From contig WHTA01000022.1 of NCBI GenBank assembly GCA_009379825.1, positions 1-64,000 on the forward strand: a stretch of DNA of 64,000 nt, given 5' to 3'. A program made the position numbers and the translations under genes. The DNA is from Streptosporangiales bacterium (lineage in GTDB: Bacteria > Actinomycetota > Actinomycetes > Streptosporangiales > WHST01). This document shows positions 51,367-59,914 of this stretch, piece after piece (positions within the stretch are counted from its first letter, which is position 1; each line of letters starts with the position of its first letter). The notes under the pieces were generated by a model. The model ran no database searches. It was not told the DNA's origin and saw nothing but the letters and a program-made list of their open reading frames with translations.

Positions 51367-52302
51367 GTGGCACAGTTCGCGCAGGAGACGAGCAAGCGCG
51401 GTGAGTGGGTCAGGCAGGCGAACAGGTTCACCGACCGGATCACCGCCGACGGCTCCACCGACTGGCCGGTGACCACCGGCAGGTACCGGTTGGTGGTGTC
51501 GCTGGCGTGCCCGTGGGCGCACCGGTCGGTGATCGTCCGGCGGCTGCTCGGCCTGGAGGACGCGATCGGGCTGGCCGTCGTCGACCCGATCAGGGACGAG
51601 CGGGGCTGGCGGTTCACCCTGGACTCCGACGGGCGCGACCCGGTGCTCGGCATCGAGTTCCTTGCGGAGGCGTACCACGCGACCGACCCGGACTTCACCG
51701 GCCGGGTGACGGTGCCCGCCGTCGTCGACACGGTGACCGGGCGGGTGGTCACGAACGACTTCCCGCAGATCACCCTCGACCTCGAGGAGCAGTGGCGCGG
51801 CCTGCAGAGCGGGGACGCGCCTGACCTGTACCCGGCACACCTGCGCGCGGAGATCGACGAGGTCAACGCCGTCGTGTACGCCGAGGTGAACAACGGCGTC
51901 TACCGGTGCGGGTTCGCGGCGTCACAGCAGGCGTACGACGAGGCGTACGACACGCTGTTCCGGCGGCTGGACTGGCTGGCCGAGCGACTGACCGGGCAGC
52001 GCTACCTCTGCGGTGACCGCATCACCGAGGCGGACGTCCGGCTGTTCACCACGCTGGTGCGCTTCGACGCCGTCTACCACGGGCACTTCAAGTGCAACAG
52101 GAACAAGCTCGCCGAGATGCCCGTGCTGTGGGCGTACGCCCGCGACCTGTTCCAGACGCCGGGGTTCGGCGACACCGTCGACTTCGACCACATCAAGCGG
52201 CACTACTACAGCACGCACCCGACCCTGAACCCCAGCGGCATCGTGCCGAAGGGCCCGGAGCAGGACTGGTCGGCGCCGCACCACCGCGAGCAGCTCGGCT
52301 GA
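51367..52302 (+). CDS. Xi-class glutathionyl-hydroquinone reductase-like GST
   Basis: 311 residues from a GTG at 51367 with GGAGGAGG upstream. The active-site SLACPWAHRSVIVRRLLG has the Cys-Pro-Trp of Xi-class enzymes, and NDFPQITLDLEEQWRGL, CGDRITEADVRLFTTLVRFD and a C-terminal HYYSTHPTLNPSGIVPKGP are their usual features. These reduce glutathionyl- or mycothiolyl-hydroquinones. Actinomycetes mainly use mycothiol, so the physiological thiol is probably mycothiol. The start was preferred over an upstream GTG because the ribosome site fits it. Confidence 0.9.
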   Translation: MAQFAQETSKRGEWVRQANRFTDRITADGSTDWPVTTGRYRLVVSLACPWAHRSVIVRRLLGLEDAIGLAVVDPIRDERGWRFTLDSDGRDPVLGIEFLAEAYHATDPDFTGRVTVPAVVDTVTGRVVTNDFPQITLDLEEQWRGLQSGDAPDLYPAHLRAEIDEVNAVVYAEVNNGVYRCGFAASQQAYDEAYDTLFRRLDWLAERLTGQRYLCGDRITEADVRLFTTLVRFDAVYHGHFKCNRNKLAEMPVLWAYARDLFQTPGFGDTVDFDHIKRHYYSTHPTLNPSGIVPKGPEQDWSAPHHREQLG

Positions 52303-52427
52303 AATCCGGTTGCGGCGGGGTGCCCCCCGGCATAGCGTGAGTGTGCCCGATTCGCTGGCGAGAGGACATGGACAGTGCTCCAGCAGGTCTGAGATGCCGT
52401 ACGCACCACCAGACCCAGGGAGCCGTC

Positions 52428-54022
52428 ATGTCCGCTTCGATCAACCTTTCCGCCGGCCTGGCCGGACGGCACGCCCGTCTGCACCGACCTCGACCTCGGC
52501 CGTAGGGCCTGGACGCACCGGCCTGGTCGGCCTGAACGGGTCGGGGAAGTCCACCCTGCTGCGGCTGTTCGCGGGCGCGCTGCGCCCGGGCGCGGGGTCG
52601 GTGTCCGTCGGCGGGCGCGTCGGCTACCTGCGCCAGGACCTCACCCTCGCCCGACACCTGCGCGCCGAGGAGGTGCTCGGTGTCAGCGGCGTGCGTGCCG
52701 CGCTCGCGGCGATCGAGCACGGCCAGGTGGACGACGAGACGTTCGCTGCGGTCGGCGACGACTGGGACGCCGAGGAACGGGTCCGCGCGACGCTCGACCG
52801 GCTCGGGCTCGGGCACGTCGAGCTGGACCGCACCGTCGGCACGCTGTCCGGCGGCGAGGTGGTGCTGCTCGGGCTCGCCGCACAGCTGCTGCGCAACCCG
52901 GACGTGCTGCTCCTCGACGAGCCGACGAACAACCTTGACCTGCGCGGCCGGCAGGTGGTGTACGAGACCGTCGAGTCGTGGCGCGGAGTGCTCGGCGTGG
53001 TGACGCACGACCGGCAGCTGCTCGAGCTGGTCGACCGCATCGCCGAGCTGCGCGACGGCGAGGTGCGTTGGTACGGCGGCAACCTCACTGCGTACGAGGA
53101 AGCCCTCGCCGTCGAGCAGGACGCCGCGGAGCGCACGGTGAAGACGGCCGAGTCGGACCTGCGCAGGCAACGGCGGGAGCTGGCCGAGGCCCGGATCAAG
53201 CTCGACCGGCGGCAGCGGTACGGCCAGAAGATGTGGGACACCAAGCGTGAGCCCAAGGTGGTGATGGGGGAGCGCAAGCGGCAGGCCCAGGTGGCCGCGG
53301 GCAAGCACAGGAACATGCACCTGGCGAAGGTCGACGAGGCGCGCGAGTGGTTGACCGACGCCGAGCAGGCGGTGCGCGACGACGACCAGATCCGCGTCGA
53401 GCTGCCGCAGACGTCGGTGCCCGCCACCCGCGAGGTGCTGCGGCTGACGGACGTGCGGTTGGTGTCCGGCGCCCGTGCGGCACTCGACGTCCGCGGCCCG
53501 GGACGGATCGCCCTCGTCGGTGCGAACGGGGCGGGCAAGACCACGCTGTTGCGTACCGTCGCGGGGCTGGCCGAGCCGCGGGAGGGACGCGTGCGCCGGA
53601 TGGTGCCGCTGCGCTATCTGCCGCAGCGGCTGGACGTACTCGACGACGAGCTGAGCGTCGCCGCGAACGTCGCACGGTTTGCGCCGGCGGCGTCGAACAA
53701 CGAGATCCGCGCCCGGCTGGCGCGGTTCCTGTTCCGCGGTGCGCGGGCCGACCAGCCGGCGGGCACGCTGTCCGGCGGCGAGCGGTTCCGCGCCACGCTC
53801 GCCGCGCTGCTGCTCGCCGAACCGGCACCACAGCTGTTCCTGCTCGACGAGCCGACGAACAACCTCGACCTGGCCAGCGTCAGGCAGCTGACCCAGGCCC
53901 TGCACGCGTACGCAGGTGCGCTCGTGGTCGCGAGCCACGACCTGCCGTTCCTCCGTACCATCGGTGTGACCCGCTGGCTCGAGCTGGACGGCGACCAGCT
54001 CACCGAGTCCGCGCCGCGCTGA
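52428..54022 (+). pseudogene. ABC-F protein with disrupted N-terminus
   Basis: The normal start is the ATG at 52428 (AGGGAG 6 bases upstream) beginning MSASINLS. The reading moves first to WPDGTPVCTDLDL (frame of 52459) and then to AVGPGRTGLVGLNGSGKST (frame of 52499), two single-base shifts in about 80 bases. Afterwards an intact body has Walker A GLNGSGKSTLL, LSGGEVVLLGLAAQLL, LLLDEPTNNLDL, the linker with EARIKLDRRQRYGQKMWDT and a second ATPase unit (GANGAGKTTLL, TLSGGERFRATL). An unshifted frame opens at 52394 with unrelated residues. ABC-F proteins protect ribosomes from antibiotics. Sequencing error or true decay cannot be told apart. Confidence 0.7.
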
Positions 54023-54036
54023 CGGGAGGGTGTCAC

Positions 54037-54858
54037 GTGCACGTCACCGCGCTCGCGGTCTACCCGGTGAAGTCGACGCGTGGGCTGTGGTCGGAGTCGG
54101 CGACCGTGCAGCCGTGGGGGCTCGCGGGTGACCGGCGGTGGGCGGTCGTCGACGAGCGCGGCGGCAAGGTCACGGCCCGCACCCACGAGCGGCTGCTGCA
54201 CGTGACGGCTACCCCGGCCGCCGGTGACGACCTCGTGCTCACCGCAGACGGGATGCCGCCGCTGGCCGTGGCCGCCCCGGTTTCCGGTGCACGGGCCGCG
54301 GTGGACTTCAGCGGGCTCGACCAGGCGACGCTCGCCGGTCCCGCGGCCGACGGCTGGCTGTCCGAGGTACTCGACGCGAAGGTCCGCCTGGTGTGGCTGG
54401 ACGACCCGCGCCGCCGGCCGGTGGCGGACCGGCACGGCGGGCTGCCTGGCGACAGCGTGAACCTCGCCGACACCGGGCCGTTGCTGTTGACTACCGTGCC
54501 GTCGCTGCGTCGGCTGGACGAGTGGGTCGACGCGACCGCCGCGGAACGCGACGAGCCTTCGGTCGCGCCGCTTGCCATGGCGCGGTTCCGTCCCAACGTC
54601 GTCGTCGACGGCGCGGCACCGTTCGCCGAGGACGACTGGACCAGTGTGTGTATCGGCGACGTGCCGTTCCGGGTGTCGGAGGCGTGCGACCGGTGCGTGC
54701 TGCCGACCATCGACCCGGTCACGCTGCGGCGGAGCAAGGAGCCCACCCGCACGCTGGCCAGGCACCGGCGGTGGGCCGGCCAGGTGTGGTTCGGCGTGCG
54801 CCTAGTGCCGCTGGACGGCGGGGTGCTCCGCGTCGGCGACCAGGTGACCGTCGGCTGA
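54037..54858 (+). CDS. MOSC domain protein (molybdenum cofactor sulfurase-like)
   Basis: 273 residues from the GTG at 54037 with GGGAGGG 6 bases upstream. The N-terminal beta-barrel domain starts TALAVYPVKSTRGLWSES and GLAGDRRWAVVDERGG. The MOSC domain contains RFRPNVVVDGAAPFAEDDW and the conserved Cys in VSEACDRCVLPTIDPVTL, which binds the cofactor. Members carry sulfur for molybdoenzymes or reduce N-hydroxylated compounds (YcbX, mARC). No molybdoenzyme is encoded nearby. Confidence 0.9.
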   Translation: MHVTALAVYPVKSTRGLWSESATVQPWGLAGDRRWAVVDERGGKVTARTHERLLHVTATPAAGDDLVLTADGMPPLAVAAPVSGARAAVDFSGLDQATLAGPAADGWLSEVLDAKVRLVWLDDPRRRPVADRHGGLPGDSVNLADTGPLLLTTVPSLRRLDEWVDATAAERDEPSVAPLAMARFRPNVVVDGAAPFAEDDWTSVCIGDVPFRVSEACDRCVLPTIDPVTLRRSKEPTRTLARHRRWAGQVWFGVRLVPLDGGVLRVGDQVTVG

Positions 54859-54878
54859 CGGCCGGCCATCATGGAGGG

Positions 54879-55562
54879 ATGCGGGCCGACACGGGGTGGC
54901 CGACGACGGCCGACGAGCTGATCGCGGTGCAGCGGCAGCTCGCCGCGGCCGGGCCGCCGCGCTGGCAGGCACCCGCGGAGCCGGTGGTGGGCGGCTGTTT
55001 CGTCTGCTTCCCGCGCGGGTACTACGGCAGCGGTGCGGCGGGTGACCCGGCCTGGACGGCCGCCGTGTGCGTCCGTGCGGGACGGCGTCTCGGCGCCGCG
55101 GTCGTAGGCGGTCACGCCGCCGGGCCGTACGTGCCCGGGCTACTCGCGCTGCGGATGGGCGCGCTGCTGGACGAGGCGGTACGTGCGCTGCCGGCGTGGC
55201 CGGACGTGTTGCTCGTCGACGGCACGGGGCTCGACCACCCGCGGCGGGCCGGGCTCGCGGTGCACCTCGGTGCCGTCCTCGACGTCGCGACGGTCGGCGT
55301 CACGCACCGACCGCTGGTGGCCACCGGCGACTGGCCGGCGCCCGAGCGCGGCGCCCGCAGTGCGCTGCGCCTCGACGGCACGGTCGTGGGCTACTGGGTT
55401 CGTACCCGCTCCGGCCGTCGTCCGCTGGCCGCGCACGCCGCCTGGCGCACCGCCCCCGACCAGGCAGCGGCGACGGTCCTCGCCGCGGCCACCCACCGCA
55501 CGCCGACCCCGCTGCGCGAGGCCCGCCGCCTGGCCCGCACAGCCCGCGAAGACGCGCAGTGA
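54879..55562 (+). CDS. endonuclease V-like protein lacking catalytic acids
   Basis: 227 residues. The EndoV fold is recognisable in PYVPGLLALRMGALLDEAV, VLLVDGTGLDHPRRAGLAV and VATVGVTHRPL. In active enzymes the first strand has G-x-D-V (catalytic Asp) and the P-Y-x-P-G-L-L-x-x-R-E motif ends in a catalytic Glu. Here they read GGCFVCFPRG and LALRM, so both are lost, and Lys of the A-K motif is His. It therefore is probably a catalytically dead or repurposed EndoV. Start at ATG 54879, with GGAGGG touching it. Confidence 0.7.
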   Translation: MRADTGWPTTADELIAVQRQLAAAGPPRWQAPAEPVVGGCFVCFPRGYYGSGAAGDPAWTAAVCVRAGRRLGAAVVGGHAAGPYVPGLLALRMGALLDEAVRALPAWPDVLLVDGTGLDHPRRAGLAVHLGAVLDVATVGVTHRPLVATGDWPAPERGARSALRLDGTVVGYWVRTRSGRRPLAAHAAWRTAPDQAAATVLAAATHRTPTPLREARRLARTAREDAQ

Positions 55563-55611
55563 CCGGTGCGGCCAGGACGGCGAGTGTCGCACCGAGACGC
55601 GCCCGACTCGC

Positions 55612-55956
55612 TCATTTCCGCCTCCCTGCGTTCGCGCGGTTGTAGTCCAGTGCGACGTCGAGCCAGAAGGACAAGTCGTCGTCACTCTCGATCGACTGGG
55701 CGGATACTGCGATCCAGCCCGGGCCCATGGTCCGTCCGGCTCCCATCTCGGCCTGCGTGGCGCCGGGCCGCGTGGTGAGCTCGTGGTGTCGTTCGGCGGC
55801 GACGCGGACCAGCAGGTCACCGCCGCTGAGAGCGCTGGCGACCATCTTGCCGTTCACCATGAACGATCGACCGCCGAACATCGCCACCTCACGCGTCGAC
55901 GGTTCCTCGGCAAGCAGGGTGCGGACGCGTTCGATCAACTCGGCTTGTCGGGTCAT
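55612..55956 (-). CDS. TfoX/Sxy N-terminal domain protein
   Basis: 114 residues, one TfoX N-terminal domain: VREVAMFGGRSFMVNGKMVA style beta strand pair (actual TREVAMFGGRSFMVNGKMVA), then LLVRVAAERHHELTTRPG. In gamma-proteobacteria TfoX activates competence genes. Stand-alone N-terminal domains in actinobacteria are of unknown role. It is 14 bases from the SnoaL-like gene on the same strand. Confidence 0.88.
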   Translation of the reverse strand: MTRQAELIERVRTLLAEEPSTREVAMFGGRSFMVNGKMVASALSGGDLLVRVAAERHHELTTRPGATQAEMGAGRTMGPGWIAVSAQSIESDDDLSFWLDVALDYNRANAGRRK

Positions 55957-55969
55957 CGTCGGCTCCTGC

Positions 55970-56341
55970 TCACGCTTCGGCGGGTGGGCCGAAGGAGAGA
56001 CGGTCGAAGATGAGGACGCTTTCGATGATCTTGCCGTCGCGGACGGTGAAGCACTCAGCAGCCGGAGCCTTCGTCGTCGCAGCAGTCTGGGGGTAGTAGA
56101 ACAGTGCGACGCGATCCTCGTCGGTGAAGTCGGCGATGTCGGCCAGGCCGGTCAGAGCAGGCGCGAAGCCGGCAATGAAGTCGCGGTAGGTGTCCTTACC
56201 GGTGAGGTCGACTCCCGGCGCGCGGCAGACTATGTCGTCGGCAACTCGGTCCATGGCGCGGTCGATGTCGCCGCTTGTCCATGCCCGGTGGTAGTCATGC
56301 ACGGTCTGGTACGCGGATGGCTGTGCCACGGGGTACTCCAT
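55970..56341 (-). CDS. SnoaL-like (NTF2-fold) protein
   Basis: 123 residues from the ATG at 56341. AYQTVHDYHRAWTSGDIDRA and APGVDLTGKDTYRDFIAGFA followed by ALFYYPQTA and CFTVRDGKIIESVLIFDRL show the cone-shaped alpha+beta NTF2 fold typical of SnoaL-like ketosteroid isomerase relatives. No catalytic residues can be assigned. It is encoded after the SRPBCC gene with a gap of 7 bases. Confidence 0.82.
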   Translation of the reverse strand: MEYPVAQPSAYQTVHDYHRAWTSGDIDRAMDRVADDIVCRAPGVDLTGKDTYRDFIAGFAPALTGLADIADFTDEDRVALFYYPQTAATTKAPAAECFTVRDGKIIESVLIFDRLSFGPPAEA

Positions 56342-56348
56342 TCGTTGG

Positions 56349-56804
56349 TCATCGTTTGTCCGTTCCAGCCGCCGAGGGGCGCCAGTGGTCGGGTCCGGCG
56401 TCGCCGCCGGTGGCGGCGATGGCCAGTCGTGGCAGGAAGTGCGCCCAGCCGTCGGCATGCCCGGCCAGCTCGGGCTCGGGTAGGCCGGAGTGAACCAGCT
56501 CGATCCTCGTACCGCCCCCGACGGCGGTGAGCCGGAACTCGACCGTAGATGCGCCCGCGGGCAGATCGGCACTTCCGGCGACACCCCAGGACACGACTAC
56601 GCGCGTGGGGCGTTCGACATGCAGGTACCGGCCCCAGATCGGGTAGCCGGCGATGTCGACAGCGAACACGCCTCCCGGATGCGGTTCGAGGTCGGCGTGC
56701 ATACCCATCCACGCCGTCATGCCCGCCTCAGTGGTCAGGTAGCCGAAGACCGTCTCCGGTGGTGCGGCAATCTCGATCGAGGTCTGGTACTCAGCCACGG
56801 TCAC
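56349..56804 (-). CDS. SRPBCC (AHSA1-like) ligand-binding protein
   Basis: 151 residues. IEIAAPPETVFGYLTTEAGM and ADLEPHPGGVFAVDIAGYPI, WGVAGSADLPAGASTVEFRL, TRIELVHSGLP and GWAHFLPRLA form the START/Bet v1-like fold with an internal cavity. It overlaps the ArsR gene upstream by 14 bases. ArsR-SRPBCC pairs are common in actinomycetes, and the SRPBCC protein may bind the compound sensed. Confidence 0.88.
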   Translation of the reverse strand: MTVAEYQTSIEIAAPPETVFGYLTTEAGMTAWMGMHADLEPHPGGVFAVDIAGYPIWGRYLHVERPTRVVVSWGVAGSADLPAGASTVEFRLTAVGGGTRIELVHSGLPEPELAGHADGWAHFLPRLAIAATGGDAGPDHWRPSAAGTDKR

Positions 56805-57126
56805 TCTCCCCGCCGGCTTCGACGGCCGCCTTGAGCGCCGAGAGCTTGCTCGGCCAAAAGCCGTCCAGGTAGGAGCGCACGGCCGCCAGCCCGTCGGTGT
56901 TCACCGCGAACAGGTGCCGCGTGCCGTCCCGCGTCCCAGTGGCCAACCCAGCCGCACGGAGCACGCCGAGGTGGTGGGAGGTCGTCTGCTGTGACAGACC
57001 AACCTCTTCGGCGATGGACCCCACCGGCCGCGGATCGGACCGGATCGCGCTCAAGATCGCCCGACGATTCGCATCGGCCAGCGCACGCAGCGCGAAGTCG
57101 AGATCAGAAGCAGGTTCAGCACCCAT
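56791..57126 (-). CDS. ArsR-family repressor
   Basis: 111 residues; start ATG at 57126 (AAAGGACA upstream), with a GTG one codon before. LRALADANRRAILSAIRSD, GSIAEEVGLSQQTTSHHLGV (recognition helix), LRAAGLATGTRDGTRHLFAV form the winged helix. No cysteine pair for metals is visible, so it senses an organic ligand or another signal. The 22-bp palindrome 32 bases upstream is its likely operator. Confidence 0.9.
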   Translation of the reverse strand: MGAEPASDLDFALRALADANRRAILSAIRSDPRPVGSIAEEVGLSQQTTSHHLGVLRAAGLATGTRDGTRHLFAVNTDGLAAVRSYLDGFWPSKLSALKAAVEAGGESDRG

Positions 57127-57157
57127 CACTGTCCTTTCGGTCGGCTGTCCCCACTAT

Positions 57158-57179
57158 AGTACAAACATTCATTTGTACT
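57158..57179. promoter_or_regulatory. ArsR operator palindrome
   Basis: AGTACAAA (57158-57165) and TTTGTACT (57172-57179) are perfect complements with a 6-base spacer, AT-rich within GC-rich DNA. On the minus strand TATAGT, a -10-like box, overlaps its promoter-proximal edge, so binding would block transcription of arsR-SRPBCC. Confidence 0.7.
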
Positions 57180-57225
57180 CATGGCTATGGGTCATCTGTC
57201 GAGATCGAGGCCGTGATCCGCTCGG

Positions 57226-58287
57226 CTAGGGGAGCAGGGAGACCTTGACCGACCGGGTGCCGTCGCCGACCAGGGTGAGGCCTTCGCGGAAGTCGGCCAG
57301 CGGGAGCTGGTGGCTGCAGATGCGGTCCATCGGCAGGGTGCCGGCCGCCAGCATCCGGATCGCCGCCGGCCAGCAGTGCGGGCCGAGGTGTGCGCCGCGG
57401 ACGTCGAGCTCCTTGTCGTCGCTGATGATGCTCCAGTCCACCGTCACGTCCGCGCCGAAGACGCCGTACTCGACGAAGGTGCCGAGCTTGCGCAGCAGGG
57501 CCAGGCCCTGCTGGACGGCCGACGGGTGGCCGGTGCCCTCCAGGTACACGTCGGCGCCGTAGCCGTCGGTCAGGTCGCGCACGGCGGCGGGGACGTCGTC
57601 GCTGCGCGGGTTCAGCGCCAGGTCCGCGCCGCACAGCCGGGCCAGCTCCAGCCGGTCGTCGGCGAGGTCGAGGGCGACGACGTGCGCCGGCGACTTCGCC
57701 TTCGCCCCGGCGACCATGCCGAGGCCGATGGGTCCGCAACCGGCGACGACCACGACGTCGCCGAAGCCGATGGTGGCCCGCTCCACCGCGTGCAGTGCGC
57801 ACGAAAGCGGCTCGGCGAACGCCGCGTGCGCCGCCGGCAGGCCGGGCGCGACCTTGTGCACGAGCGCGTTCGCCGGGAACACCAGGTACGGCGCCATCGC
57901 GCCCGGGGTACGCAACCGGAACCCGTAGATGTCGTGCTTGGCGCACATCCAGTACTGGCCGCGCAGGCAGTACCGGCACGCCCAGCACGGCACGATCTGC
58001 TCCGACACCACCCGGTCGCCGACGTCGACCTGCCAGCGCTCGCGGGCCCGGTCGTCCAGCTCCACGACGGTGCCGACGAACTCGTGCCCGGGCACCACAG
58101 GCGTCTCGACGTACGCGGGCCTGCTGCCGTCACCCCAGAACTTCGTCGCGCCGTGGAAGCACTTCACGTCGCTGGCGCAGATGCCGACCGCCTCGACCTG
58201 GACGAGCGCCTCGCCGGGGCCAGGGCGCGGTACCGGCACGTCGTCCAGCCGGTAGTCGTTCGGTCCGTGACACACCACTGCCTGCAT
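57226..58287 (-). CDS. zinc-dependent medium-chain alcohol dehydrogenase
   Basis: 353 residues. Catalytic zinc Cys in GICASDVKCFHG and His-Glu in VVPGHEFVG; the structural zinc quartet lies in VPCWACRYCLRGQYWMC; NAD loop VVAGCGPIGLGMVAG, with Asp of LDLADDRLELA indicating NAD(H). The region YVETPVVPGHEF resembles polyol/threitol-erythritol-type dehydrogenases, but the substrate is undetermined. AAGGGGCGAG precedes the ATG. Confidence 0.9.
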   Translation of the reverse strand: MQAVVCHGPNDYRLDDVPVPRPGPGEALVQVEAVGICASDVKCFHGATKFWGDGSRPAYVETPVVPGHEFVGTVVELDDRARERWQVDVGDRVVSEQIVPCWACRYCLRGQYWMCAKHDIYGFRLRTPGAMAPYLVFPANALVHKVAPGLPAAHAAFAEPLSCALHAVERATIGFGDVVVVAGCGPIGLGMVAGAKAKSPAHVVALDLADDRLELARLCGADLALNPRSDDVPAAVRDLTDGYGADVYLEGTGHPSAVQQGLALLRKLGTFVEYGVFGADVTVDWSIISDDKELDVRGAHLGPHCWPAAIRMLAAGTLPMDRICSHQLPLADFREGLTLVGDGTRSVKVSLLP

Positions 58288-58310
58288 CCGACTCGCCCCT
58301 TCGCGTCCGG

Positions 58311-59798
58311 CTACTTGGGTGTCGCCGTGCCCTGCTGCTCCTTCTTCGGGGTGTAGGCGCGGATGGCGTACGGCGTGATCGACGTGGTGCTGACCTCGAT
58401 GAGCGTCTTGCCGGAGGAGAGGAAGACGCTGCTCGCGATCGTCTCCGGGTGGTCGGCGACGTACGTGCCTTCGGCCAGCTCACCGGTCTCCGGGTCCACG
58501 GTGGTGAGCTTCGTGTAGCCCCAGCTGCCCGGCCTGGTGATGTACACCCGGGCGGGCCCGTCCGGCTCGTCGCTGAAGACCATCCGGCCGTGGAAGTCGC
58601 GGCCGTCCTTGATCTTGCCGAGGTCGGTGCTCCACAGCCGCTCGCCGGTCTCCAGGCTGATGCCGAGGACCACCCGGCTGCCCAGTGGGCTCTCCTGGTC
58701 GGCCACCTTCGCCATCCCGATCAACGTGTCCCCGGCGACGACGAACGGGGTGTTGATGGTCAGTGCCTTGTCCACGTTGCCGAGCTGGTACTCGTCCGGG
58801 TCCAGCGTGCCGCCGTCGCCGGTGGCGCGGAACTCGGCCAGCTGCTCGCCGTCCTTCTCGTCGACGATCTGGAACTTGAACTTGTCGCGCTGGTCGTTGA
58901 TCATCAGCACCGGTGGCGAGGCCTGGAAGATCTGCGGCGGCGCATAGTTGCCCTTGTTGGGCAGCTTGTCCAGCCAGTTGGTCTCGCCGGTGTCGGGGTC
59001 GATGGACACCACGAGGTCTGCGGAGTCGCTGGTTTCCTTCTCCGCACAGTCGACGATGCCGAGCAGCCGTTTGGTGGTCGCCTGCACCTCGCCCGGTTGG
59101 CAGTCCGGGTTGTCCGGGGCGATGCGCCAGCGCTCGCCGCCGCTCTTCGCGTCCAGGGCGCGCACACCCTCGGCGGTGGCGACGACGACCTTGCGCTTGA
59201 GCACGGCGATCGACTTGATCAGCGTCGACTCGTCCTGCTGCGGCTCGAGCTCCGTGCCCCACAGCGTCGTGCCGTCGGAGGCGTCGATCGCCTGCAGCTC
59301 TGGACAGCTGCCGGCGCTGGTGCCGATGCCGTACGCGATGATGCCGCCGGCCGCCCGCGGCGAGACGGCGCACAGGTGCCGGTCCTCCGGGATCGTCACC
59401 TGCCAGCGCTGCTCACCGTCGGCGATGTCGTACGCGGTGATCGAGTAGATGTCCACCCGCACGACGGTGTCGCCGACCACGAACACGTCGACCGGCTTCA
59501 CGGCGTCGAGCTGGCTGGGCTTCGGCGTGCGCCACGCGACCTCGTACGCGGCCGCGGGTGCTTTGGGCGGTTTCTTGCGCGTCTTCTCCTCGCTCTTGCC
59601 GTTCCCACCCCCAGGGGCGACGACGACGAGGGCGATGACGACCAACAGCGCGAGCACGCCACCCCCGGCGAGCAGGCCGATCAGCACCCCCTTGCGGCGC
59701 TTCCCCGGCTGCTGCGCGTCCCGTTCCCCTTCGTCCGGCGGTCCTTGCTCATGCGGTGGTTGCCAGCCATGACGCGAGTCATCATGGCCCTGGGACAT
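58311..59798 (-). CDS. PQQ-like beta-propeller membrane protein
   Basis: 495 residues from the ATG at 59798 (GAGG 6 bases upstream). A cytoplasmic, Gln/Gly/Pro-rich N-terminus (1-36), one transmembrane helix (about 37-64, VLIGLLAGGGVLALLVVIAL) and then an extracellular propeller with repeated blades: ITAYDIADGEQRWQVTIPED, VRALDAKSGGERWRIAPDN, SIDPDTGETNWLDKLP, GISLETGERLWSTDLG. Beta-propellers of this kind bind ligands or partner proteins. It has no enzyme domain. The DUF58 gene upstream is separated by a terminator. Confidence 0.85.
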   Translation of the reverse strand: MSQGHDDSRHGWQPPHEQGPPDEGERDAQQPGKRRKGVLIGLLAGGGVLALLVVIALVVVAPGGGNGKSEEKTRKKPPKAPAAAYEVAWRTPKPSQLDAVKPVDVFVVGDTVVRVDIYSITAYDIADGEQRWQVTIPEDRHLCAVSPRAAGGIIAYGIGTSAGSCPELQAIDASDGTTLWGTELEPQQDESTLIKSIAVLKRKVVVATAEGVRALDAKSGGERWRIAPDNPDCQPGEVQATTKRLLGIVDCAEKETSDSADLVVSIDPDTGETNWLDKLPNKGNYAPPQIFQASPPVLMINDQRDKFKFQIVDEKDGEQLAEFRATGDGGTLDPDEYQLGNVDKALTINTPFVVAGDTLIGMAKVADQESPLGSRVVLGISLETGERLWSTDLGKIKDGRDFHGRMVFSDEPDGPARVYITRPGSWGYTKLTTVDPETGELAEGTYVADHPETIASSVFLSSGKTLIEVSTTSITPYAIRAYTPKKEQQGTATPK

Positions 59799-59887
59799 CT
59801 CCGACCTCATTCGCTAGCTAAGCTCCCCCCAGCGCGAACATATCGCAGTAGAGCGGTATGACAGGGTACGGGTGTTACCGCCGTGCC

Positions 59888-59911
59888 CACCAGGCATTTG
59901 TCTGCCTGGTG
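59888..59911 (-). terminator. terminator of the DUF58-MoxR operon
   Basis: CACCAGGCA (59888-59896) pairs with TGCCTGGTG (59903-59911) around a 6-base loop, 4 bases beyond the DUF58 stop codon on the minus strand. Confidence 0.6.
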
Positions 59912-59914
59912 ACG

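Noticed and set aside
51324-51893. minus-strand frames over the GST gene
   Set aside because: Shadows of a gene with intact active site and ribosome site on the plus strand.
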